Below, piece after piece: positions 1 to 6,640 of a DNA stretch of 21,817 bases. The notes under the pieces are model-generated. The model made no database searches. It saw only the letters and a list, made by a program, of their open reading frames with translations, and had not been told where the DNA came from. Every line of letters starts with the position of its first letter. The first letter of the stretch is position 1. Position numbers and translations under genes: made by a program. The stretch is from a virus: positions 1-21,817 of IMG/VR virus record IMGVR_UViG_3300028025_001129. One strand, 5' to 3'.

Positions 1-37
1 GCACTGGGATAAACCCGAACCCATAAGGAACTTAATT

Positions 38-172
38 ATGGCAAACAATGCAACAACCGCGACACCGAAGGGCAAAAGCCCGAAGGCCAGCGACAAATTC
101 ATCCCCATGCACAAGAAAATGGCAATGGGCGTCATGCCTCCTGTTGGTAAGTCACCCAAGACACCAGCATGA
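38..172 (+). CDS. Small Lys/Met-rich phage protein, unknown function
   Basis: A 44-residue protein, not recognised. It is rich in Lys, Pro and Met (for example HKKMAMG near residues 25-31) and has no membrane segment or obvious fold. The start is supported by AAGGAA at 25-30, seven bases before ATG at 38. Its stop overlaps the next start (ATGA at 169-172), so the two are probably translationally coupled. The reading frame is open back to base 2, so an upstream start cannot be excluded, but the ribosome site favours 38. It lies where phages place small genes between portal/terminase and scaffold. The basic, low-complexity composition resembles the proteins at 11372-12170, which may be a loosely related class; that is inference. 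Confidence 0.6.
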   Translation: MANNATTATPKGKSPKASDKFIPMHKKMAMGVMPPVGKSPKTPA

Positions 173-357
173 GAATAGAAACCCTCCTCCAACGTCTCGA
201 GACAGAACAGGCAGCAATGGCTGTTGAGGCGATGGAGAGGCCGTCCGGCAAGACCGAGTTCGATTATGGGCGTGTCGTTGGCCTCTACGCTGGGTTGCAG
301 CGGGCCAAGGAAATCCTGATCGACACGGTCGCGGAGGACAACAAACGTGAATTTTAG
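169..357 (+). CDS. Small helical phage protein, unknown function
   Basis: A 62-residue protein predicted from composition to be almost entirely helical, with heptad-like Leu/Ala spacing (METLLQRL-type start, then YAGLQRAKEIL near residues 40-50). No family is recognised. ATG at 169 overlaps the preceding stop by four bases, and the stop is followed after eight bases by the GroES-like gene. Size, position and coupling fit a small head-assembly or accessory protein, but no function can be assigned from sequence alone. Confidence 0.65.
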   Translation: MRIETLLQRLETEQAAMAVEAMERPSGKTEFDYGRVVGLYAGLQRAKEILIDTVAEDNKREF

Positions 358-365
358 GAGCACAC

Positions 366-791
366 ATGCAGATAAATGGAAACAGCGTCGAGTTTAGTTA
401 CGACGGCATCGACGAGGCATTCCCACCCTGTGACGCAGGCGTGAAGCCGTTCGGCTCGCGCGTCCTGTGCCAGATCCGTACGCCCAAGACGAAGACGAAG
501 GGTGGCATCATCCTGACTGGCGACGTCCGCGAGACGGAGCACTACAACACGCAGGTCGCCAAGGTCATCGACATCGGCAGCCTCGCGTTCAAGAACCGCA
601 ACACAATGGAACAGTGGCCCGAAGGGTCGTGGTGCGAAGTCGGTGACTTCGTCCGCGTGCCCCGCTACGGCGGCGACCGTTGGACGGTAAAGACCGACGA
701 TGGAGAAGAGGCCGTCGTCGTAATCTTCAACGATCTTGATTTGGTGGGCAAGGTCACTGGTGACCCGCTTGCCGTCAAGGCATTCCTCTAG
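366..791 (+). CDS. GroES-like co-chaperonin
   Basis: A 141-residue protein related to the Hsp10/GroES family. In that family a ring of subunits caps the GroEL chamber; phage versions such as T4 gp31 let the host chaperonin fold the capsid protein. Residues 26-35 (VKPFGSRVLC) match the first GroES strand. Residues 46-52 (GGIILTG) match the mobile-loop hydrophobic tripeptide that docks on GroEL. VAKVIDIG (64-71) and GDFVRVP (93-99) match the later barrel strands. It is longer than bacterial GroES (about 95 residues), with about 20 extra N-terminal residues, an insertion around 72-92 and a short C-terminal tail. AGGAG at 356-360 supports the start. Its place immediately before scaffold and capsid genes suggests a role in capsid folding. 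Confidence 0.82.
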   Translation: MQINGNSVEFSYDGIDEAFPPCDAGVKPFGSRVLCQIRTPKTKTKGGIILTGDVRETEHYNTQVAKVIDIGSLAFKNRNTMEQWPEGSWCEVGDFVRVPRYGGDRWTVKTDDGEEAVVVIFNDLDLVGKVTGDPLAVKAFL

Positions 792-801
792 GAGCATAGA
801 T

Positions 802-1737
802 ATGGCTGACAACCAAATTACAGAAGACGACGATTTCGAAATCATCGAAGGCGAAGAACCTGTACAGGAACCTGTACAAGACGACGCCGACGATAGTGAT
901 GACGATGACGATGATGACGGCGACGAGCGGCTTGGCGACAGCGAAGACGACAGTGACGAGGAAATCACCAGCAAAAGTCGCAGCAACGTCAAGCGCCAGA
1001 AGCAGCGCGAGCGGCAGAGGCGTGCGAAGGAACACGCAGACCGCGAGCTTGCCGAACTGCGACAACAGAACGATACGCTACTGCGTCGCGTCTCTGCCAT
1101 TGAGGGCAACACGCTTGCCAGCAATGTAAACGCCATCGACCAACGCATTGCGCAGGCTCAGGCCGACGTGAAGCAGGCCGAGGCAATCATCGCACGCGCA
1201 GTCGAGGCCGGCAACGGTGACGACGTGGCAACGGCGATGCGTCTGCGCGACGAGGCGCAGTACGAGGCGCAGCAACTGTGGCAGCAGAAGCAGCAGGTGG
1301 AGCAAGTCCGCCAACAGCACGCCAACCCGGGCCCTGACCCGCGCGTGGTAAACTACGCAAAGGAATGGATGAACGCGAACCCATGGTACGACCCCAGCGG
1401 CCGTGACGAGGACAGCGCCATCACGAAGGTCATCGACAACCAGCTCGCCGCCGAGGGGTACAACCCCAAGGACGCCGACTACTGGCACGAGCTGACCCGC
1501 CGCGTGGCCGCACGCATTGGCGACGACGAGGCGGAAACCCGCGCAAGTCCTAGCAAACGCAAGGCACCCCCGACCGGAACGACGCGTGAGCACGCGCCCG
1601 TTTCGACTAAGAAAGAAATCTACGTGACACCCGAACGGAAACAGGCTATGATAGACGCAGGTATTTGGGATGACGTTCCACGTCGTAACCAAATGCTGAA
1701 GGCTTATCAGGCTTACGACAAAAGTTCGGCTCGCTGA
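802..1737 (+). CDS. Putative capsid scaffolding protein
   Basis: A 311-residue, highly charged protein. Residues 8-54 are strongly acidic and include a run of seven Asp. Residues 57-75 are Arg/Lys-rich. About 75-172 is Gln/Ala/Glu-rich with coiled-coil character, and a mixed region (about 180-240, containing NPWYDPSG) precedes a basic C-terminal part. Rod-like coiled-coil proteins with a charged end, encoded two or three genes before the major capsid gene, are typical of internal scaffolds that the phage removes or cleaves during maturation. The start at 802 is chosen because GGAG at 791-794 precedes it; an in-frame ATG at 736 would overlap the previous gene heavily and lacks a ribosome site. 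The family assignment rests on composition and context, not on a diagnostic motif. Confidence 0.6.
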   Translation: MADNQITEDDDFEIIEGEEPVQEPVQDDADDSDDDDDDDGDERLGDSEDDSDEEITSKSRSNVKRQKQRERQRRAKEHADRELAELRQQNDTLLRRVSAIEGNTLASNVNAIDQRIAQAQADVKQAEAIIARAVEAGNGDDVATAMRLRDEAQYEAQQLWQQKQQVEQVRQQHANPGPDPRVVNYAKEWMNANPWYDPSGRDEDSAITKVIDNQLAAEGYNPKDADYWHELTRRVAARIGDDEAETRASPSKRKAPPTGTTREHAPVSTKKEIYVTPERKQAMIDAGIWDDVPRRNQMLKAYQAYDKSSAR

Positions 1738-1756
1738 AACAACGGAGTGAGACAAC

Positions 1757-2296
1757 ATGACAAGTAATACTGATGAGCGTTTGAAGAAGGAACTCGGTGT
1801 AGGACGGCAGTCACGCGAAATGGAGGACCGACAGGTTTCCGAAAATCGCGAAGTGACTGATGACGACCGGCTCGAGATGTTCCGGGCGCAGTTATTTAAT
1901 GACGCACTACCTGATCTACCGAATATACCGGGATATCACATGTGCTGGCTCACGACGACGAACCCTCGTGACCCTATCCACCGTCGCATTCAGCTCGGTT
2001 ACGAGCCGATTAAAGCGTCGGAGGTGCCGGGCATGGAGTTCGCCTCAGTCAAGACAGGCGAATGGTCTGGAATGATTGGTGTCAACGAGATGATCGCGTT
2101 TAAGCTGCCCGAAACCTTGTATCAAAGGTTTATGCAGGAAGCTCACCACGATGCTCCGTTACGTGAGGAGAACAAGCTGGCCGAGACCGCAGAGATCATG
2201 CGGCAACAGGCAGAAGGTTCAGGCAGCACGTTGTTCGAAGGCGACGGATTGATGGAAATGCGTGAGCATAATCCGCGCATTGGTCTTTTCGACTGA
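1757..2296 (+). CDS. Conserved head-region phage protein, unknown function
   Basis: A 179-residue protein. It starts with a charged helical stretch (residues 1-45), followed by a conserved-looking core with GYHMCWLTTTN and DPIHRRIQLGYEP (about 58-83), then a helical, Glu-rich C-terminal third. I recall similar small proteins directly upstream of decoration and capsid genes in uncultured marine and freshwater phages, but no biochemical role is known to me. GGAG at 1744-1747 supports the ATG. The gene sits between the scaffold candidate and the decoration-like gene, so a role in head assembly is the best inference. Confidence 0.65.
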   Translation: MTSNTDERLKKELGVGRQSREMEDRQVSENREVTDDDRLEMFRAQLFNDALPDLPNIPGYHMCWLTTTNPRDPIHRRIQLGYEPIKASEVPGMEFASVKTGEWSGMIGVNEMIAFKLPETLYQRFMQEAHHDAPLREENKLAETAEIMRQQAEGSGSTLFEGDGLMEMREHNPRIGLFD

Positions 2297-2332
2297 TGAC
2301 GGTTTCATCCATTTAACAAGAGGTTTAAGGCT

Positions 2333-2908
2333 ATGTCTTCGGTATCACAACCGTTCGGCCTACGTCCTGTCTATTCGCCAAGCGGTGTGGTTCGTCCTAC
2401 CGCCTTCACGATCCAGACTGGCTACGCCGTTAATATTTTGCAGAACCAACCCGTCCGTATTGCCCCATCAACCGCTGGTGGTGAAACGGAAGGTACTATT
2501 GTTGCAGCCGCTGTCGGTGCCGCTTTTATCGGCACCTTCCAAGGCGTTGAGTTCACGGACAGTGACGGTCGCCGTCGCGTGTCCAACAAGTGGACTGCAT
2601 CGCTCGCAGCGACTGACATCGTTGCGTACGTTACACTTGACCCAACCATTGTCTACGAAGTCCAGAGCAACGCTGCCCTGAACGTAGCCGACATTGGTAA
2701 GCAGTATGACTTCACCACCATCGGCACCGGCTCACAGACTGTGGGCCTCAGCCAGATGATGCTTGACGTCGCTTCGGCTGCTGCGAACGCTCAAGTCCGC
2801 CTCATCGGGATTACTCCCGGTCCCGACAACAACTGGGGTGACACGTTCGTCATCGCTCAGGTCCAAATTAGCGAACATCAAAACGTCGCTAACGTGGCCG
2901 CATACTAA
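2333..2908 (+). CDS. Putative head decoration (capsid-stabilising) protein
   Basis: A 191-residue beta-rich protein beginning with QPFGLRPVYSPSG, an N-terminus I associate with small phage capsid decoration or minor head proteins. The body alternates short hydrophobic strands with Gly/Thr turns (VAAAVGAAFIGTFQGVEF around residues 57-74) and has no signal peptide, coiled coil or catalytic motif. AAGAGG at 2318-2323 is the likely ribosome site. It directly precedes the major capsid gene (14-base gap), the usual place for a protein made in amounts matching capsomers. The decoration role is by position and composition. Confidence 0.6.
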   Translation: MSSVSQPFGLRPVYSPSGVVRPTAFTIQTGYAVNILQNQPVRIAPSTAGGETEGTIVAAAVGAAFIGTFQGVEFTDSDGRRRVSNKWTASLAATDIVAYVTLDPTIVYEVQSNAALNVADIGKQYDFTTIGTGSQTVGLSQMMLDVASAAANAQVRLIGITPGPDNNWGDTFVIAQVQISEHQNVANVAAY

Positions 2909-2922
2909 GGAGGGCTTGAACA

Positions 2923-3837
2923 ATGGCTACCCCAATGCGGAGTACAGACTTCCGTTCAATCGTTGAACCAATTCTTAACGAAGAGTTCAACGGCATCTAC
3001 GATCAACGCGCTGATGAATGGGCGCAGGTCTTCAAAGAGTTTAAGGGTATTCCCCGTAACTACCACGAAGAGCCTGTCCTGTTCGGCTTTGGTGCCGCGC
3101 CAGAATTGCCAGACGGCATGCCTGTCACGTACCAATCCGGCGGCGTGCTGTTCATCCAGCGCTACGTGTATCGCGTCTACGGCCTTGCCTTTGCATTGAC
3201 AAAGGTTCTGGTGGAAGATGGCGATCACATCCGTATCGGTCAGACCTATGCTCGTCACCTTGCACAGTCGCTGATCGAAACCAAGGAAACCCTTGGTGCC
3301 AACATCCTGAACCGTGCCTTCAACGGCGCGTATGCAGGCGGCGACGGCGTATCGTTGGTCGCAACCAACCACCCAATCGCAACTGGTACGTTCTCGAACC
3401 AGCTTTCGACCGCAGCCAACCTGTCGCAGACCTCGCTTGAGCAGATGCTCATCCAGATCCGCAACGCAGTAGACAACAACGGCAAGCGCATCCGCTTGAC
3501 ACCTAAGAAGATCGTTTCCGGTCCTTCGAACGTGTTCCAAGCTGAAGTTTTGCTGAAGTCCACATTGCGTGCAGGCACCGCGAACAACGACATCAACCCC
3601 GTCAATTCGATGGGTCTGTTGAGCGAAGGCCAAGCCAACCTTTCGCGTATCACCTCGACCACTGCATGGTGGGTACAGACTGATGCGCCAGAAGGCTTGA
3701 AGCTCGCTATGCGTCGTGGTCTTGAGAAGAGCATGGAAGGCGACTTCGAAACCGACAGCATGCGCTACAAGGCCACCGAGCGTTATGCGTTCGGTTGGAC
3801 CGATCCACGTGGCGTATACGGTACGGCTGGCATCTAA
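2923..3837 (+). CDS. Major capsid protein (HK97-fold type)
   Basis: A 304-residue protein that fits a major capsid protein in length, position and composition. An N-terminal helical segment (residues 1-45) is followed by a mixed alpha/beta core, a conserved Gly-rich turn and ATNHP segment (about 135-152), and a C-terminal MRYKATERYAFGWTDPRG stretch typical of capsid proteins in the Mu gpT-like/HK97-fold group. No long delta-domain coiled coil is visible, consistent with scaffold being a separate gene. A strong ribosome site (AAGGAGG at 2907-2913) and a hairpin terminator directly downstream suggest high expression. It assembles the icosahedral shell with the scaffold and decoration candidates upstream. 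The exact family cannot be settled without a search. Confidence 0.82.
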   Translation: MATPMRSTDFRSIVEPILNEEFNGIYDQRADEWAQVFKEFKGIPRNYHEEPVLFGFGAAPELPDGMPVTYQSGGVLFIQRYVYRVYGLAFALTKVLVEDGDHIRIGQTYARHLAQSLIETKETLGANILNRAFNGAYAGGDGVSLVATNHPIATGTFSNQLSTAANLSQTSLEQMLIQIRNAVDNNGKRIRLTPKKIVSGPSNVFQAEVLLKSTLRAGTANNDINPVNSMGLLSEGQANLSRITSTTAWWVQTDAPEGLKLAMRRGLEKSMEGDFETDSMRYKATERYAFGWTDPRGVYGTAGI

Positions 3838-3844
3838 TCGAGTT

Positions 3845-3870
3845 GGGGAGCCTCGGCTCCCCTTCTCTTC
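3845..3870 (+). terminator. Rho-independent terminator after capsid gene
   Basis: GGGGAGC (3845-3851), loop CTCG, GCTCCCC (3856-3862) form a perfect seven-pair GC-rich stem, followed by the pyrimidine-rich TTCTCTTC. It lies eight bases after the capsid stop. It probably limits read-through or protects the 3' end of the abundant capsid message. The T-tract is interrupted by C, so termination may be partial. Confidence 0.7.
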
Positions 3871-3887
3871 CATTCAGGAGAAATCAG

Positions 3888-4331
3888 ATGGCACAAACTA
3901 CCTTCAGCGGCCCACTTCAATCGGGCGACAAACCTGCTGGCATCGCAGGCGGTCCAAACATCGGGCAGGCTTACCTGTCGCAGACGTTCTTGATCAACTT
4001 CGACGCCACTTTGGTTCAGAGCGGATCAATCAACCTTCCTGCAAATTCGCAGATTGTTGAAATCTATGCTGACACGCTGGTTGCGTACAACAGCGCCACC
4101 TCGGCGACGCTGACAGTCGGCACCGTTGCTGCGGGAACGCAGTACGTAACGTCGGTTAACGCTAAGACGGGTGGCCGTAACACGACCACGCACACTGCTG
4201 CGCAGTGCACCGCGATGGCGAACATCGGCAACAACACGACCTTGGTCGGCACCGTGACTTCAGTCGGCCAGCCGACTGCGGGTCAGGTTCGCGTAACGAT
4301 CCAGTACGTGCAGACAACCGCTAGTGACTAA
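3888..4331 (+). CDS. Small beta-rich structural protein, unknown
   Basis: A 147-residue protein with a Thr/Ser/Ala/Val-rich, strand-and-turn composition, no membrane segment and no catalytic motif. Residues 35-147 read as a single beta sandwich (LPANSQIVEIYADTLVAYNS, then repeated V-T alternation). The start at 3888 follows AGGAG at 3877-3881; an in-frame ATG at 3795 lies inside the capsid gene and was not used. Its position right after the capsid gene suggests a minor head, fibre or decoration protein. No family is recognised. Confidence 0.62.
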   Translation: MAQTTFSGPLQSGDKPAGIAGGPNIGQAYLSQTFLINFDATLVQSGSINLPANSQIVEIYADTLVAYNSATSATLTVGTVAAGTQYVTSVNAKTGGRNTTTHTAAQCTAMANIGNNTTLVGTVTSVGQPTAGQVRVTIQYVQTTASD

Positions 4332-4352
4332 GCATTAGCGTTGTGATATAAG
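4324..4352 (+). promoter_or_regulatory. Possible sigma70-type extended -10 promoter
   Basis: GTGACT at 4324-4329 (4/6 to TTGACA), 17-base spacer, then TATAAG at 4347-4352 (5/6 to TATAAT) preceded by the TGA extended -10 element at 4344-4346. It would start transcription near 4358-4360, inside the hairpin at 4355-4376, and drive the small gene at 4397 and the spike genes. It overlaps the 3' end of the upstream gene. Read by eye only. Confidence 0.35.
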
Positions 4353-4354
4353 AG

Positions 4355-4376
4355 GGGGTCGCCTTCGGGTGGCCCC
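4355..4376 (+). terminator. TTCG-capped hairpin, terminator or RNA stabiliser
   Basis: GGGGTCGCC (4355-4363), loop TTCG, GGTGGCCCC (4368-4376) form a nine-pair stem with two G-U pairs and an extra-stable TTCG tetraloop. There is no T-tract behind it (TGATTATC follows), so it may terminate weakly or act as a 3'-end stabiliser or processing site rather than as a full Rho-independent terminator. It sits between two structural genes, about 490 bases after the capsid terminator. Confidence 0.5.
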
Positions 4377-4396
4377 TGATTATCAAGGAACAGAAT

Positions 4397-4732
4397 ATGC
4401 GCCAGATTGTTGTAACATTGAGCGACGCCAGCGGTGGCGCTAAGAACTCCGTCCCTATTCCTCTCGACATCCACGGGCGTCCCGACGTCTCCTTGCAGGT
4501 ATCCGTAACCGGCACCGCGAACTGGACGTTGCAGCAGACACTCGACAATCCATTCGATACGGCCGCAGGCTCCATCGTCTGGGTGAACCATCCTGACCCG
4601 AACATGGTCGCGCAGACCGTCACCCGTCAGGGCAACTACGCCTACATCCCAGCGGCTGTTCGTTTGCAGCTTACCAGCGGCAGCGGATCGGCCAAACTGA
4701 CGATTGTTCAATCCGGCGACAACAGGGCCTAA
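4397..4732 (+). CDS. Small structural protein, unknown
   Basis: A 111-residue beta-rich protein (strand pattern MRQIVVTL, VSLQVSVTGTANWTLQQT, then SAKLTIVQSG near the end). Its ending in a strand, absence of charged helices and lack of membrane segments suggest a compact beta barrel or sandwich, possibly a small virion or fibre-base protein. AAGGAA at 4385-4390 precedes ATG 4397. It ends three bases before the GTG start of the first spike gene, so coupling is likely. Not assigned to a known family. Confidence 0.62.
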   Translation: MRQIVVTLSDASGGAKNSVPIPLDIHGRPDVSLQVSVTGTANWTLQQTLDNPFDTAAGSIVWVNHPDPNMVAQTVTRQGNYAYIPAAVRLQLTSGSGSAKLTIVQSGDNRA

Positions 4733-4735
4733 GCG

Positions 4736-6640
4736 GTGTCCGTAGGCCTGTACAGCGGCGTATCTGGGCTGGCCCTTGGCACCGGCCTGTACAAGAACGT
4801 CTCGGGCCTGTGGAGCGGTGCCAGTGGCTTAACCGCCGGCTTTGGCGGAGGCAGCCCATTTGGCGGCGCGTCGCTGTATCTAGACTTCTTGGCCGGTGCG
4901 CCGCTTGACAGCCGCGTCACGTTCTCACGCGGCAGCAATGCCACGCTGGTGGATAGCACGGGCAAGATCACTTACGCTCCGGCGAATTTAATTACGTATA
5001 GTGAGCAGTTGGATAACGCGGCTTGGGTTAAAAGCACGGCGGGTGCTGCTACCGCACCTACTGTAACGGCTAACAACGCCACGGCACCCAACGGCACAAC
5101 TACGGCGGACACAGTTGCGTTTTCGGTTAGCGGCACAACCTCGTCCGACCAGTCAATCATCGAAGGCGCGTACACAACGATTTTTAACGCGACTGCTTAC
5201 GCCTACAGCGTCTGGGTCAAGGCAGCTACCGTAGGTGATGTTGGCAAGACAATCCGTGTTTACGTTCAGGGCTTCAGCAGTGGAACTTTTCTCCAGTCGG
5301 TTGTCCTGACGGATGCTTGGCAGCGTGTAACAGGAACCGCTACGTCCGGTGCTACAAGCGGCACAATCGGCCTTCGCGCTCAAGGAAATTTGAGCCAGAA
5401 CGTCTCCGTCCAAGTATGGGGCGCACAACTCGAACCAGTAACCTACCAGACCACACCCGGCACGTACAACGCCACAACGTCAGCGGCATATTACGGCCCG
5501 CGCTTTGATTACGACCCTGTAACGCTTGCGGCAAAGGGCTTGCTGATCGAAGAGCAGCGGACGAATTTGGTGATATATAGCAGCGACTTTACAAACGCAT
5601 CGTGGACAAAAAGCCTGTCTGCTATGGCGGGGACGTTTACCACTGCGCCAGATGGAACCAATACCGGCGCAAAGTGGCGCGAAGATAATACGCTTAATGA
5701 ACACGCCATATACGCTACGCCGTCACTAACCGCAGCATTACATACTGAGACATGGTATCTAAAGGCGGCAGAACGCACAAAAGTTCAGGTGTCATTAGCG
5801 ACAGCCGGTCTAGCTTACGGCGCTTCGGTTATTGCTGATCTATCGGCGGGAACATTGTCGGCAGTGACCAACAGAGGAATTCATACTGGCGCAACCGCGA
5901 CAATCAGTTCTGCGGGTAACGGTTGGTATCGCGTTTCCCTGACTATCACTGCAACGGCAGCCACTTACTATCCTGCACTGACGTTGGTTACCGGGACTAA
6001 CACCACAATTTACACAGGTGATGGCACATCTGGCATATTCATTTGGGGCGCACAGGTTGAAGCTGGTGCATTCGCCACCAGCTACATCCCCACAGTTGCC
6101 AGCACAGTAACGCGCAGCGCAGACGTTGCGTCGATGACAGGCACGAACTTCTCTAGCTGGTACAACCAGACTGAGGGGACGTTTGTTGTTGGGTCTGCAA
6201 GGCTTTCTGTCGCAGCGCTCGACGGAATTTCAGCGAGTGCGTATACCGACGCAAATAACAATATTGAATTGTTTGCTAGAACTGCTGACAACCGCTTGCT
6301 TGTATTTAATGGGGGCGCAGCGCAAGTAAACCTTATTGATACTGGCAAGGTATCTGCTGGTGTGCCCTTTGCAACCGCTGCCGCTTACGCTCTTAACAAT
6401 TACGCGCTAACAACGAATGGCGGCACGGTGCTGACAGATACGTCCGCAACGGTTCCTACAGCGATTGCTTTAGGAATTGGCTCACGCTCTAGCAACTTGT
6501 TTTACAACGGCCACATCCGCCAAATCGCATACTACAACACGCGGCTTACAAACGCCCAGTTGCAGACGCTCACCGCACCACCGCTGACGACGACGTTGAG
6601 TATGTCCTTCACAAATCAAGCCTACACGGTCGGAGTATAA
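4736..6640 (+). CDS. Modular spike/adhesin 1, two binding modules plus LamG-like end
   Basis: A 634-residue protein, GTG start. Residues 1-45 are Gly-rich with repeated GLY..VSGL units, probably the virion-attachment part. Residues 48-80 hold an LDF...TFSRGSNAT segment. Two beta-sandwich modules follow: about 82-235, ending at WGAQLEP, and about 275-450, ending at WGAQVEAGAFATSYIPT. They are joined by a linker with RFDYDP and IEEQRTN (254-278). Residues about 470-634 resemble a LamG/concanavalin-like domain (EGTFVV near 480; GHIRQIAYYNTRL). Proteins of this build are annotated in phages as tail or head spike fibres and are thought to bind cell-surface sugars. The start has only a weak ribosome site and may rely on coupling to the gene ending at 4732. 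Its C-terminus (TLSMSFTNQAY) resembles the start of the next repeat unit. No catalytic motif was seen. Confidence 0.72.
   Translation: MSVGLYSGVSGLALGTGLYKNVSGLWSGASGLTAGFGGGSPFGGASLYLDFLAGAPLDSRVTFSRGSNATLVDSTGKITYAPANLITYSEQLDNAAWVKSTAGAATAPTVTANNATAPNGTTTADTVAFSVSGTTSSDQSIIEGAYTTIFNATAYAYSVWVKAATVGDVGKTIRVYVQGFSSGTFLQSVVLTDAWQRVTGTATSGATSGTIGLRAQGNLSQNVSVQVWGAQLEPVTYQTTPGTYNATTSAAYYGPRFDYDPVTLAAKGLLIEEQRTNLVIYSSDFTNASWTKSLSAMAGTFTTAPDGTNTGAKWREDNTLNEHAIYATPSLTAALHTETWYLKAAERTKVQVSLATAGLAYGASVIADLSAGTLSAVTNRGIHTGATATISSAGNGWYRVSLTITATAATYYPALTLVTGTNTTIYTGDGTSGIFIWGAQVEAGAFATSYIPTVASTVTRSADVASMTGTNFSSWYNQTEGTFVVGSARLSVAALDGISASAYTDANNNIELFARTADNRLLVFNGGAAQVNLIDTGKVSAGVPFATAAAYALNNYALTTNGGTVLTDTSATVPTAIALGIGSRSSNLFYNGHIRQIAYYNTRLTNAQLQTLTAPPLTTTLSMSFTNQAYTVGV

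Noticed and set aside
1-37. Tail of an upstream gene
   Set aside because: Two frames close here (TAA at 10-12 and at 24-26), and neither peptide is long enough to decide which is real.
2956-3873. Minus-strand open frame opposite the capsid gene
   Set aside because: It lies wholly over the capsid gene and terminator, and its composition is not protein-like.
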